Translations under genes and position numbers: made by a program
Shown: positions 1-7,891 of the stretch, piece by piece
Layout: every line of letters starts with the position of its first letter
How positions within the stretch are numbered: position 1 is the stretch's first letter
Notes under the pieces: generated by a model
Told to the model about the DNA's origin: nothing
Databases searched by the model: none
What the model saw: the letters and a program-made list of their open reading frames with translations, nothing else
From: CAZWLY01 sp964634465
GTDB taxonomy: Bacteria; Desulfobacterota; Desulfarculia; G963662305
Reading direction: 5' to 3'
DNA length: 64,000 nt
NCBI GenBank assembly: GCA_964634465.1
Contig: CAZWLY010000001.1
Span: 186,001-250,000 of the forward strand

Positions 1-105
1 CGTATCGAGGGCGGCGTTGGACAACAAGACCGCCCCTAAAACGGCCGTCTCGGCCTCGATGGAGTGGGGAGGGATGCGTCCCTTGATCTCCCCGGAATTC
101 GCCAA
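1..105 (-). CDS. dnaB: Replicative DNA helicase DnaB, N-terminal fragment
   Basis: Only the first 35 codons are inside the window. After a TTG start they read MANSGEIKGR followed by IPPHSIEAETAVLGAVLLSN, the typical DnaB N-terminal helical domain opening (PPHSIEAEqaVLGaiLl). TTG is chosen because the frame runs straight back into the rplI stop; GAGGGA, inside the last rplI codons, lies 9 nt upstream as a ribosome site. It is the hexameric helicase that unwinds DNA at replication forks. The rpsF-rpsR-rplI-dnaB order is widespread in bacteria, which supports the call. The rest of the gene lies left of the window. Confidence 0.85.
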   Translation of the reverse strand, partial: MANSGEIKGRIPPHSIEAETAVLGAVLLSNAALDT

Positions 106-108
106 GAC

Positions 109-717
109 CTATTTTCCCTCCGTCTCCCCCTCGGTCGGAGACTCGGTCGCCTCTTCAGCCGGAGCCGCTTCGGCCTCGGCCTCGCTCTCGGCCTCGGCTT
201 TCTCTTCGGCTTCGACCTTCTTTTGGGCCACGCTCCGGGCCTCTTCCTCGGCCTCGGCCCTGGGCTTGGCCTCGTCTACGACCAGGAAGCGGATGGTGGC
301 GGTCACGCCGGCCTCCAGTCGCACGGGGGCCTCGTACTCGCCGATGGACTTGATGTGGTCCTTGAGCTCGATCTTCTTGCGGTCGATCTCCTGGCCCAGC
401 TCGGAAAGCGCCTTGGCCAGGTCCATGGTGGTCACCGAACCGAACAGCTTGCCCTTCTCGCCGACCTTGGCGGCGATGGTCAGGGACAGGCCCTCGAGCT
501 CGGCCGCCCGTTCGCGGGCCTTGTCTTCGATCCGCTTCTTACGCTCGGCCACGCTGGCCATCATCGCGGCCAGCATCTTCTCGTTGGCCGGGGTGGAAGG
601 AACGGCGAAACCTTTGGGGTAGAGGTAGTTGCGGGCGTAGCCCTTGGCCACCTCGACCTGTTCGCCGGCCAGGCCGAGATACTCCACGTCGGCCTGGAGA
701 ATAATCTTTTCCTTCAT
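109..717 (-). CDS. rplI: 50S ribosomal protein L9 with long acidic C-terminal tail
   Basis: Binds 23S rRNA near the base of the L1 stalk. The N-terminal domain has the L9 signature (GYARNYLYPKGFA, residues about 26-38), then the long connecting helix rich in Glu/Lys/Arg and the C-terminal domain ending near residue 150 (TATIRFLVVDE). At 202 residues it is about 50 longer than the usual ~148. The extra part is a low-complexity Glu/Ala tail, probably disordered. The start ATG has a GAGGAGG site 8 nt upstream. Third gene of the rpsF operon, followed almost directly by dnaB in the same frame. The tail resembles that of S6 in the same operon. Confidence 0.95.
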   Translation of the reverse strand: MKEKIILQADVEYLGLAGEQVEVAKGYARNYLYPKGFAVPSTPANEKMLAAMMASVAERKKRIEDKARERAAELEGLSLTIAAKVGEKGKLFGSVTTMDLAKALSELGQEIDRKKIELKDHIKSIGEYEAPVRLEAGVTATIRFLVVDEAKPRAEAEEEARSVAQKKVEAEEKAEAESEAEAEAAPAEEATESPTEGETEGK

Positions 718-834
718 CTAACTGCCTCCTCGACGCCGCGTTCGGTCCGCCGACGGGACCCGACAGGCGCGGCTTGCGGCCGGGGGCGGTCGGGCCCCGG
801 CCGATCAAAGTCGCTTCTCAACTCACCCGGACGG

Positions 835-1080
835 CTAGCGGTCCTGGGTGTTGGTGAAGGGCAACAGGGCGATCATCCGCGCCCGTTTGATCTCTCGGGT
901 GAGCTGCCGCTGGTGCTTGGCGCAATTGCCCGAGATGCGCGCCGGAATCATTTTACCACGTTCGGTGGTGAAGTAGCGCAGAGTGCGGGGATCCTTGTAG
1001 TCGATGACCAGGGACGAATCGGCGCAGAACCGGCAGACCTTGCGGCGGTGGAACGTCCTTCTCTTCCTAAACGCAGCCAT
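835..1080 (-). CDS. rpsR: 30S ribosomal protein S18
   Basis: 81 residues, full length for S18. It carries the RRKVCRFCADSS segment and the conserved core (DYKDPRTLRYFTTERGKMIPARISGNCAKHQRQL). The Cys-rich positions (two in CRFC, then C and H in CAKHQ) match the zinc-type S18. It forms a heterodimer with S6 on the platform of the 30S subunit, consistent with its place 20 bp downstream of rpsF. The 117-bp gap before rplI contains no obvious terminator. Confidence 0.96.
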   Translation of the reverse strand: MAAFRKRRTFHRRKVCRFCADSSLVIDYKDPRTLRYFTTERGKMIPARISGNCAKHQRQLTREIKRARMIALLPFTNTQDR

Positions 1081-1100
1081 GGTTACTTTCCCTCTTACCC

Positions 1101-1580
1101 TTACTCGCCCTTAGCGGCGTCTTCGTCTTCGGTTTCGGCCTCGGCCTCAGACGCTTCGGTCTCCTCCGCCCCGGCCTCTTTGTCGGCCGGCGCTTCTTCG
1201 GCCTCGGTCGCCTCCTCGGCCGGCTTCTCTTTCTCGGCCGGGGGCGCCTCCGCCTTGGCCTGACGGGCCTCGTACTCGGCTCGATCGAAACTGTCGGCCT
1301 TCTTGACGGTCATGAAACGGATGACCCGGTCGTCGAGGCGCATCCGTCGCTCCAGCTCGGCGATGCAGGCCGGATCGTCGGCGACGTACTCGAAGAGGAC
1401 GTAGTAACCCTTGGTAAACTTCTTGATCTCGTAGGCCATCCGCCGACGACCCCAGTCGTCGGTCTTGAGAATCTCGGCTCCGCCGTCGATGAGAACCTGC
1501 CGGTAGGTCTCGATGACCTGGGCCGTCTCCTCGTCGGGTAGGTCTGGATTGGAAATGAAAACAGTCTCGTAGTGGCGCAT
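1101..1580 (-). CDS. rpsF: 30S ribosomal protein S6 with acidic C-terminal tail
   Basis: Begins MRHYETVFISNPDLPDEE, a canonical S6 start. The ferredoxin-like fold continues through GRRRMAYEIKKFTKGYYVLF and ends near residue 105 (RFMTVKKADSF). The remaining ~55 residues are Glu/Ala/Pro-rich and probably disordered; E. coli S6 also has an acidic tail that RimK extends with glutamates, so tails are known here, but this one is long. ATG is preceded by GAGGAGGG, 6 nt away. First gene of the operon, 66 bp downstream of the predicted transcription start. Confidence 0.95.
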   Translation of the reverse strand: MRHYETVFISNPDLPDEETAQVIETYRQVLIDGGAEILKTDDWGRRRMAYEIKKFTKGYYVLFEYVADDPACIAELERRMRLDDRVIRFMTVKKADSFDRAEYEARQAKAEAPPAEKEKPAEEATEAEEAPADKEAGAEETEASEAEAETEDEDAAKGE

Positions 1581-1652
1581 TCAGCCCTCCTCGCGGTTTA
1601 TAGCCCCGGTCGAGCCGGAGCAAGGAGAGTCCCAACGGGACTTAGACGCCCT

Positions 1653-1681
1653 TCTATACCGGTTTACTGGCCGGTTGTCAA
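1653..1681 (-). promoter_or_regulatory. sigma70 promoter of the rpsF-rpsR-rplI-dnaB operon
   Basis: On the minus strand a perfect TTGACA is followed after 17 bp by TATAGA. Transcription should start near 1646, leaving a leader of about 66 nt. The leader holds a small hairpin (GTCCC-GTT-GGGAC) and a second CCGG-rich one. An S6:S18-type autoregulatory leader is possible, but I cannot confirm its diagnostic bulge. Confidence 0.75.
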
Positions 1682-1705
1682 TGCCTTCCGAGGGGCCGGA
1701 CTCCC

Positions 1706-1740
1706 AAAAAACGGGGGAGCCCGATTCATTCGGGCTCCCC
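1706..1740 (-). terminator. Intrinsic terminator after proX
   Basis: A perfect 10-bp stem (GGGGAGCCCG / CGGGCTCCCC, loop ATTCATT) at 1714-1740 is followed on the minus strand by six T residues. It lies 24 bp past the proX stop and ends the proVWX transcript just before the next promoter. Confidence 0.9.
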
Positions 1741-1763
1741 GGCGCCGATCCTTTTTCGGCGGA

Positions 1764-2738
1764 CTACTCGATACCCTTGAGCCAGCCCTTCACGATTTGA
1801 GGATGGGACTCGACCCAGGCCTTGGCCACCTCGGCGGCCGGCTTCTTCGGGTTGCCGGGAACGTCCTCGATGTCGGCGATCAGGTTGCTGACCTCCTCGA
1901 TCGGGATCGACCAGTTCATGAAGAACTTGTAGGCCTTGGGCAGCCGTTTCTCCAGTTTTTTGGAGACGCCGACATAGACGGTCGCCGGCGGGTAGGCGCA
2001 GGAGACATGGGTCTGATCGGGTTTGCCCTTGACGTGAATCCACTTGGACTCCTCATAGGGCGGCTCTTCGAGTCGGATGAGGTCGTACTTGGCCATGGGC
2101 CACTCGGGCTCCCAGTAGTAGAAGACCAGCGGCTTGTTCTTGCGCATGGCCTCTTTCAAGAGAGCCAGGAACGCCCACTGCTCGACCTCCAGCGGCTCCA
2201 TCTTCAGGCCGTACTCCTTGATCTTGGACTTGTTGATCTCCGAGGCGCTCCAGCTGTAGGGCCCGACCCACATCTCGCCCAGGCCGTTGCCGTTGGTGTC
2301 GAATATCTTGGCTTTTTCGGGATCCTTCAGGTCGAAGACGCTCTTGATGCCGTACTTCTTGGCCAGGGGAGCCGACATGTAGATGCCCTGGGGGGCGTTG
2401 TCGTAGCTCAGCTTGCCGACCACGCTCTTGCGCTCTTCGACGTACTTCTTCCAGCCGTCCATCTGGTTGGGCATCCACATATCCGGGTAGATGTCGGCCT
2501 GGCCCTTGTCCATGGCCGGCCAGAGCACGGCGGCGGTGAGCTGTTTGATCTCGACCGGGATGCCCAGCTTTTCCTCGAGGACGTACTTCATGATCTGCTC
2601 GACGGCCTCGGAGCCGGTCCAGGTCATGCCGCCGATGATGACGTTCTTCCGGGCCGCTTGAGCCGGTCCGGCGAGAACGGCTGCGACCAGGACTGCCAAC
2701 ACCAGGAGTTTTATGAACTTGAAGTGACTTTTGGGCAC
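1764..2738 (-). CDS. proX: Glycine betaine/proline ABC transporter substrate-binding protein
   Basis: 324 residues with a cleavable signal peptide (hydrophobic LLVLAVLVAAVLAG, cleavage after AQA near residue 28), then an OpuAC-type binding domain (GGMTWTGSEAVEQIMKYVL; ADIYPDMWMPNQ; WEPEWPMAKYDL). Several Trp residues (WTGS, DMWMPN, GPYSWSAS, WEPEW) are suited to an aromatic cage for quaternary amines. Last gene of a three-gene operon (ATPase, permease, binding protein) closed by a terminator. The family imports betaine, proline betaine or choline-like osmoprotectants; the exact substrate cannot be read from sequence. Confidence 0.88.
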   Translation of the reverse strand: MPKSHFKFIKLLVLAVLVAAVLAGPAQAARKNVIIGGMTWTGSEAVEQIMKYVLEEKLGIPVEIKQLTAAVLWPAMDKGQADIYPDMWMPNQMDGWKKYVEERKSVVGKLSYDNAPQGIYMSAPLAKKYGIKSVFDLKDPEKAKIFDTNGNGLGEMWVGPYSWSASEINKSKIKEYGLKMEPLEVEQWAFLALLKEAMRKNKPLVFYYWEPEWPMAKYDLIRLEEPPYEESKWIHVKGKPDQTHVSCAYPPATVYVGVSKKLEKRLPKAYKFFMNWSIPIEEVSNLIADIEDVPGNPKKPAAEVAKAWVESHPQIVKGWLKGIE

Positions 2739-2756
2739 GCTTACCTCCTTTCCTTC

Positions 2757-3602
2757 CTATCTTTCCTGTTTTCTTTGCTTGGCGGTCATTCCTTGCAGGA
2801 TGCGATCCAGAATGATGGCGATGAACAGGATTCCCAGGCCGGCCTCGACGCCGATGCCCAGCTCGACGCGCTGGATGGCGTAGAGGATCGGCGCGCCGAG
2901 GCCGCCGGCGCCGATCATGGCCGCGGTGACGACCATGGACAGAGCCATCATCACCGTCTGGTTGACGCCGGTCATGATCGAGGGCAGGGCCAGGGGCAGT
3001 TGGACCTTGAGCAAGAGCTGCCAGCCGGTGGCGCCGTAGGCCAGGCCGGCTTCGACGACCTCGGTCGGCACCTGGCGGATGCCCAGCGTCGTCAGGCGGA
3101 CCATGGGTGGCATGGCGAAGATGACCGTGGCCATCACGCCGGGCACGTTGCCGATGCCGAAGAACATCACCGCCGGGATGAGGTAGACGAAGCTGGGGAT
3201 GGTCTGCATCCCGTCGAGAATCGGCCTGACGACGCTGTCGAGTCGCCGGCTCTTGGCGGTCAGTATCCCCAGCGGCAGGCCGAAGAGGACCGAGACGAAG
3301 ACCGACACCGCCACCAGGTTCAAGGTGTTCATGCCCTCTTTCCACAGGCCGAAGGAGCCCATCAGGCTCAAGAAGAGGGCGGTCACGAAGGCCATCGTCC
3401 GGCCGGCGAACTTCCAGGCCAGGACGAAGAAGACGCCCAGGGTGACCGGCCAGGGCACCCAGTTGAGAAAGGCGTCCATTTGGGTCAGCATGGCGTTGAG
3501 GACGGCGGTGATGCCGTCGAACACGGTCGAGAGGTTGTCGGTCAGCCAGACGACGATCGATTCCACGAACTTGCCGAAGTGGAAGCGGTACGGGAACCCC
3601 AT
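2757..3602 (-). CDS. proW: Glycine betaine/proline ABC transporter permease
   Basis: 281-residue inner-membrane permease with several hydrophobic segments (VTLGVFFVLAWKFA, VSVFVSVLFGLPLGI, TVMMALSMVVTAAMIGAGGLG). The EAA-type loop that docks on the ATPase is visible around EVVEAGLAYGATGWQLLLKVQLP, residues about 160-185. Full length for ProW-like permeases that lack the long N-terminal extension of E. coli ProW. The ATG has GGGAGGG upstream. Located 11 bp after proV and 18 bp before proX. Confidence 0.9.
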   Translation of the reverse strand: MGFPYRFHFGKFVESIVVWLTDNLSTVFDGITAVLNAMLTQMDAFLNWVPWPVTLGVFFVLAWKFAGRTMAFVTALFLSLMGSFGLWKEGMNTLNLVAVSVFVSVLFGLPLGILTAKSRRLDSVVRPILDGMQTIPSFVYLIPAVMFFGIGNVPGVMATVIFAMPPMVRLTTLGIRQVPTEVVEAGLAYGATGWQLLLKVQLPLALPSIMTGVNQTVMMALSMVVTAAMIGAGGLGAPILYAIQRVELGIGVEAGLGILFIAIILDRILQGMTAKQRKQER

Positions 3603-3613
3603 CTCTGCCCTCC

Positions 3614-4819
3614 CTAGACGATCTCGACCAGACTCTCCAACAGGTTGCGGTGGGGGATGATGCCGATGGGTTGATGGTTGTCGTCCAGGACGACCAGCGG
3701 CGTCTTGCTCTTGGCGGCGGTGCTGAGCACTCCCTCCAGCGAGGCGTCGGCCGGCACGGACGGGTAGCCCTTCTCGGCCATCTGGGCCAGATTCTTGGCC
3801 CCTTCGGGTTGCGGCGAGGCCAGCCGGTGACGGGAGACCACGCCGACGAGACGGTTGGTCGAGTCGGTGATGAAGATGTGATTCAGGTTGTGTTTACGCA
3901 TCTTGTTCAAGACGGCGATCGGGTCGTCGTCGCCGGCCGAGATCCACACCTCCGGCTCGACCATCAGGTCCTTGGCCGAGACGACCTTGGTCCGGGAGAT
4001 GGAGCCGACGAATTCGGCCACGTACTCGTCGGCGGGGTGCATGACGATCTCCTCCGGGGTGCCGATCTGGACGATGAGGCCGTCCTTCATCACCGCGATG
4101 CGGTCGGCCAACTTCAGTGCCTCGTCGAGGTCGTGGGTGATGAAGACGATGGTCTTTTTGACGATCGCCACCAGCTTCAGGAACTCGTCCTGCATCTGGG
4201 TCCGGATCAGCGGATCGAGGGCGGAGAAGGCCTCGTCCATGAGGAGTATCTCCGGGTTGACCGTCAGCGCCCGAGCCAGGCCGACCCGCTGCTGCATGCC
4301 GCCGGACAGCTCGCGGGGGTGCTTGTCCTCCCAGCCCTCCAGCCCGACCAGCTCCAACGCCTCTTGGGCCCGTTTGTAGCGCTCGGTCTTGGACAGTTTC
4401 TGGAGCTCCAACCCGAAGGCGACGTTGTCCAGGACGGTGCGATGGGGCAGCAGGGCGAAGTGCTGGAAGACCATGCCCATCTTGGTCTGGCGGACGTGGC
4501 GGAGCTGCTTGTAATCCATCGCGGTCAGGTCTTCGCCGTCGATTATGATCTGGCCGGCGGTCGGCTCGAAGAGGCGGTTCAGGCAGCGGATCAGGGTCGA
4601 CTTGCCGCTGCCGGAAAGCCCCATGACCACGAAGACCTCCCCCTCCTTGACGGTAAAGGTGGCCTCGCGCACACCCACCGTGCAGCCGAATTCCTTGGCG
4701 ACCTGGTTGCGGTCCAAGCCTCGTTCGGCGATCTCCTCGACCATCGCCGGCGAGGAGTTTTCACCGAAAATCTTCCAAATATCAATACATGCGATTTTGT
4801 CGGCAGACGTATGCGTCAA
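3614..4819 (-). CDS. proV: Glycine betaine/proline ABC transporter ATPase with CBS domains
   Basis: 401 residues. The ABC domain carries Walker A (GLSGSGKST), Q-loop (QHFALLPHRTV), signature (LSGGMQQRVGLARA), Walker B (ILLMDEAFSALD) and H-loop (FITHDLDEAL). The C-terminal ~120 residues hold a CBS pair (ending PLVVLDDNHQPIGIIPHRNLLES) that in OpuA-type transporters senses ionic strength. TTG start, chosen for the strong GGGAGGTGAT site upstream. First gene of the operon, with a sigma70 promoter about 100 bp upstream. Energises osmoprotectant uptake. Confidence 0.93.
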   Translation of the reverse strand: MTHTSADKIACIDIWKIFGENSSPAMVEEIAERGLDRNQVAKEFGCTVGVREATFTVKEGEVFVVMGLSGSGKSTLIRCLNRLFEPTAGQIIIDGEDLTAMDYKQLRHVRQTKMGMVFQHFALLPHRTVLDNVAFGLELQKLSKTERYKRAQEALELVGLEGWEDKHPRELSGGMQQRVGLARALTVNPEILLMDEAFSALDPLIRTQMQDEFLKLVAIVKKTIVFITHDLDEALKLADRIAVMKDGLIVQIGTPEEIVMHPADEYVAEFVGSISRTKVVSAKDLMVEPEVWISAGDDDPIAVLNKMRKHNLNHIFITDSTNRLVGVVSRHRLASPQPEGAKNLAQMAEKGYPSVPADASLEGVLSTAAKSKTPLVVLDDNHQPIGIIPHRNLLESLVEIV

Positions 4820-4913
4820 TGTATCACCTCCCGCTAAAACAGATAAAAAATTGGAAGAACAGTGGCTTACGCGCGGAGGTACTTGTACCAGATGCCAGTC
4901 AAAGAGAAGTTTT

Positions 4914-4942
4914 ATTGTATCCTATTCGCCGGTCGTTGTCAA
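4914..4942 (-). promoter_or_regulatory. sigma70 promoter of proVWX
   Basis: Perfect TTGACA (4937-4942, minus strand), 17-bp spacer, TACAAT (4914-4919). It predicts a leader of about 88 nt before the TTG start of proV. No osmotic operator can be recognised. Confidence 0.8.
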
Positions 4943-4996
4943 TTCGGGCCTGATTCGGCCCGGCGGAGAAAAATATCCGCCCTCGGCGACCGGCGC

Positions 4997-5029
4997 AAAA
5001 AAATCAGGGGGCGGCCCGGCCGCCCCCTG
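4997..5029 (-). terminator. Intrinsic terminator after the molybdenum hydroxylase operon
   Basis: A 10-bp GC stem (CAGGGGGCGG / CCGCCCCCTG, loop CCCGG) at 5005-5029 is followed on the minus strand by seven T residues. It sits 24 bp past the stop of the large subunit. Confidence 0.9.
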
Positions 5030-5052
5030 GGTCGTCGAGAACGGGATGGGGG

Positions 5053-7413
5053 TCAGGAGGTTTTCTCGGCGGCCTTTTTCCGGAGCGCCAGCGCCACCCG
5101 CTCGGCCGAGCAAGGCAGCTCGTTGATGCGAACGCCGGTGGCGTCGTAGACGGCGTTCAAGACGGCCGGGATGGTGGGCATGATCGCCCCCTCGCCGACC
5201 TCTTTCGCCCCGTAGGGGCCGTTGGGTTCATGGGACTCGACCACGATGGCCTCGATGTCCGGCACGTCGAGGATGGTCGGGATCTTGTACTCTCCGAAGC
5301 TGGGGTTGATCACCCGGCCCTGATCGTCGAACTTGACCTCCTCGAAGAGGGCCTCGCCCAGCCCCATGGACACCGAGCCCTCCATCTGAGCCTCGACCGA
5401 GGTCCGGTTGATGGCGAAGCCGCAGTCGTGGGCGTCGGTGATCTTGTTCACCGTTATCTCGCCCGTCTCCAGATCGACGCTGACCTCGACCACCTGGGCC
5501 GAGCAGCCGTAGGCCGGAGAGGTGCCCACGGTCGCGCCCTTGTACGACCCGCCCAGCTTCGGCGGCTTGTACTTGCCGGTGCCGACGATGGTCCCCCGCT
5601 CCAGGTAGGCGATCCGGGCCGCCTCGCGGAAGGTCAGCTCGTCGCCCTCGGGCCAGTCGGTCCAGCCCCGGTGCTCCTTGATGTATCGCCGGCGAAGCTC
5701 GGAGAAATCGGGTGGGTCGCCTTTGAACACGATCTTGCCGGCGAAGACGTCCATCTCGGCCACGGGGACGCCGAGCTGCTCGGAGAGGACCTCCAGGACC
5801 TGGCGCTTGGCGTCCTCGGCCGCCTCCTTGGTGGCGTGGCCGGTCATCAGCGTCTGGCGGGAGGAGTACGCGCCCAGATCCACGGATAGATCGGTGTCGC
5901 CGGAAACGACCCGCACGTCCTCCAGGTTTACTCCCAGGGCCTCGGCGGCGATCATGGCGAAGGTGGTGTCCGAGCCCTGGCCGATCTCGGCCGAGCCGGT
6001 CTCGACCACGGCCGTGCCGCCGTCCTCGGCCAGCTTGACGACCACGGTGGCGTGGTAGGTGTCGGAACGGTAGATGGGGTAGCCGGCGCCGGAGACGAAG
6101 AAGCCGCAGGCCATGCCGATGCCCTTGCCCGGCGGCAGCTTGCCCTTCTTCTCTCGCCAGCCCGAGTGATCGCGGACCGCCTCGAGGCACTCCCTCATCC
6201 CCAGGGAGGACATGTTCAGCTCGTTGATGGTCGTCTCGCCGGCGAGCATCATGTTCTTGAGCCTCAGCTCGACCGGATCGATGCCCAGCTCCTCGGCGAT
6301 CATGTCCAGTTGCTGCTCGAAGTGGGCCCGGGCGGCCACGCCGCCGTGCCCCCGCTGCGCCCCGCAGGCGGGCTTGTTGGTGTAGACCCGGAAGCCGTCG
6401 TACTTCATGTGCTGGAGCCGATACGGCCCGCCCAGCAGCGAGCCGGCGTAGTAGACGGTGGCGATGCCGAAGGAGGCGTAGGCCCCGCCCTCCAGCCAGG
6501 TCCGGTTGTGGAGGGCGACGATCGTTCCGTCCTTCATGGCCCCGATGGTGTACTCGCTCTTGAACTGGTGCCTGGCCCGGGAGTACATGAAGACCTCTTC
6601 CCGGGAGTAGGTGATCTTGACCGGCCGGCCGGTCTTCATCGACAACAGCGAGGTGATCAGGTCCAGCGGCGAGGCGGCCACCTTGGGGCCGAAACCGCCG
6701 CCGACGTAGGGCTTGACCACCCTGACCCGGCCGATGGGCAGCCCCAAGACCATGGCCACCGTGCGCTGGGTGTAGTGGACCGACTGGGTGGAGGAGGTGA
6801 GCGTCAGGTAGCCCCGGGAATCGTAGTCGGCGATGGCCGAGTTGGGCTCGATGAAGGCCGCGTCCTGGCGTTTGTTCAAGAAGGTATGGGTGTGGACCAG
6901 GTCGCAGGCGGCCAGGGCCGCATCCACGTCGCCGAACTCTTGGTGGACCTCGGCGCACAGGTTGCCGGGGTAGTCTTCGTGGATCACCGGCGCGCCTTCG
7001 GCCAGGGCTTCCTCCAGGGTCAAGACCGCCGGCAGGGGCTCGTATTCGACCTTGATGAGCGAGAGCGCCTCCTGGGCGATGTCCGGGTCGGCGGCGGCCA
7101 CGGCGGCCACCTCGTCGCCGACGTAGCGGACCTTGTCCACGGCGAACAGGGTCTCGTCGTAGCGGGCCGGCGAGACGCCGTACTTGACCGGCGGGACGTC
7201 CTTGGCGGTGACCACCGCCTTGACCCCGGGCAGGCGCTCGGCGGCCGAGGTGTCGATGTTCAGGATCTTGGCGTGGGGGTGGGGCGAGTGGAGGATCGCC
7301 CCGTGAAGCATGTTGGGCAGCACGATGTCGTCGGTGTAGACGGCCTGGCCGGTGGCCTTGGCCGGCGCGTCCAGCCGACGGGCCCGGGAGTTGAGAACGT
7401 TGTACTTGGCCAT
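5053..7413 (-). CDS. Molybdenum hydroxylase, molybdopterin-binding large subunit (xanthine dehydrogenase family)
   Basis: 786 residues. Both family domains are visible: the a/b hammerhead domain (residues about 20-130, RLDAPAKATGQAVYTDDI) and the molybdopterin-binding domain (VGGGFGPK near 240; ACGAQRGHGG near 350; GQGSDTTF near 475; KEVGEGA near 740). The Glu in KEVGEGA is the conserved base at the Mo site. The CO dehydrogenase active-site loop (AYxCSFR) is absent, so this is not CoxL. The CGAQRGHG form recalls 4-hydroxybenzoyl-CoA reductase and related aromatic enzymes, but the substrate remains open. Last of three subunit genes, 1 bp after the iron-sulfur gene, with a terminator beyond. 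Confidence 0.85.
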   Translation of the reverse strand: MAKYNVLNSRARRLDAPAKATGQAVYTDDIVLPNMLHGAILHSPHPHAKILNIDTSAAERLPGVKAVVTAKDVPPVKYGVSPARYDETLFAVDKVRYVGDEVAAVAAADPDIAQEALSLIKVEYEPLPAVLTLEEALAEGAPVIHEDYPGNLCAEVHQEFGDVDAALAACDLVHTHTFLNKRQDAAFIEPNSAIADYDSRGYLTLTSSTQSVHYTQRTVAMVLGLPIGRVRVVKPYVGGGFGPKVAASPLDLITSLLSMKTGRPVKITYSREEVFMYSRARHQFKSEYTIGAMKDGTIVALHNRTWLEGGAYASFGIATVYYAGSLLGGPYRLQHMKYDGFRVYTNKPACGAQRGHGGVAARAHFEQQLDMIAEELGIDPVELRLKNMMLAGETTINELNMSSLGMRECLEAVRDHSGWREKKGKLPPGKGIGMACGFFVSGAGYPIYRSDTYHATVVVKLAEDGGTAVVETGSAEIGQGSDTTFAMIAAEALGVNLEDVRVVSGDTDLSVDLGAYSSRQTLMTGHATKEAAEDAKRQVLEVLSEQLGVPVAEMDVFAGKIVFKGDPPDFSELRRRYIKEHRGWTDWPEGDELTFREAARIAYLERGTIVGTGKYKPPKLGGSYKGATVGTSPAYGCSAQVVEVSVDLETGEITVNKITDAHDCGFAINRTSVEAQMEGSVSMGLGEALFEEVKFDDQGRVINPSFGEYKIPTILDVPDIEAIVVESHEPNGPYGAKEVGEGAIMPTIPAVLNAVYDATGVRINELPCSAERVALALRKKAAEKTS

Positions 7414-7414
7414 G

Positions 7415-7888
7415 TTACTCCCCTCCCTTGTTCTTGGCCGCGTTTTCGACGGCGTCGACGATCTTCTGATAGCCGGTGCAGCGGCACAGGTTGCCGGACA
7501 GCGCCTGGCGGATCTCCTGGCGGCTCGGGTTGGGGTTGTTTTCCAGCAGGTGGACGGCGGAGAGGATCATGCCCGGCGAGCAGAAACCGCACTGGATCGC
7601 CCCGGCCTCGACAAAGGCGTCCTGGACCGGGTGGAGCCGATCGCCGTCGGCCAGACCCTCGATGGTCCTGATCTCGCCGCCGTCGGCCTGGACGGCCAGC
7701 ACCAGGCAGGAGTTGACCGGCGCGCCGTTGAGGATCACCGTGCACGCCCCGCACTCGCCCTCGCCGCAGCCGTGCTTGGCGCCGGTCAATCTCAGATCGT
7801 CGCGCAGAACCGACAGTAGGGTCTGGTTGGGCTCGACCAGGAGCTCGGTCGCTTTTCCGTTTACGGTCAGGCTGATGTGATGCTTCAT
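7415..7888 (-). CDS. Molybdenum hydroxylase, [2Fe-2S] small subunit
   Basis: 157 residues. The N-terminal plant-type ferredoxin domain has CGEGECGACTVILNG with a further Cys in NSC. The C-terminal helical domain holds the second cluster (CGFCSPGMILSA and CRCTGYQ). This two-cluster pattern is diagnostic of the small subunit of xanthine dehydrogenase-family enzymes, which passes electrons from molybdenum to FAD. It lies between the FAD and Mo subunit genes, with 1-3 bp gaps on either side, so translation is probably coupled. Confidence 0.93.
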   Translation of the reverse strand: MKHHISLTVNGKATELLVEPNQTLLSVLRDDLRLTGAKHGCGEGECGACTVILNGAPVNSCLVLAVQADGGEIRTIEGLADGDRLHPVQDAFVEAGAIQCGFCSPGMILSAVHLLENNPNPSRQEIRQALSGNLCRCTGYQKIVDAVENAAKNKGGE

Positions 7889-7891
7889 TTC

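Noticed and set aside
1572..3617. A 681-codon open frame on the plus strand opposite proX and proW
   Set aside because: High GC opens frames opposite real genes. Its composition (Asp/His/Gly/Leu-rich) is that of an antisense shadow, and proX/proW on the other strand have clear family motifs.
5053..7413. Large subunit as aerobic CO dehydrogenase CoxL
   Set aside because: The CoxL active-site loop AYxCSFR is missing; the corresponding region reads ACGAQRGHG.
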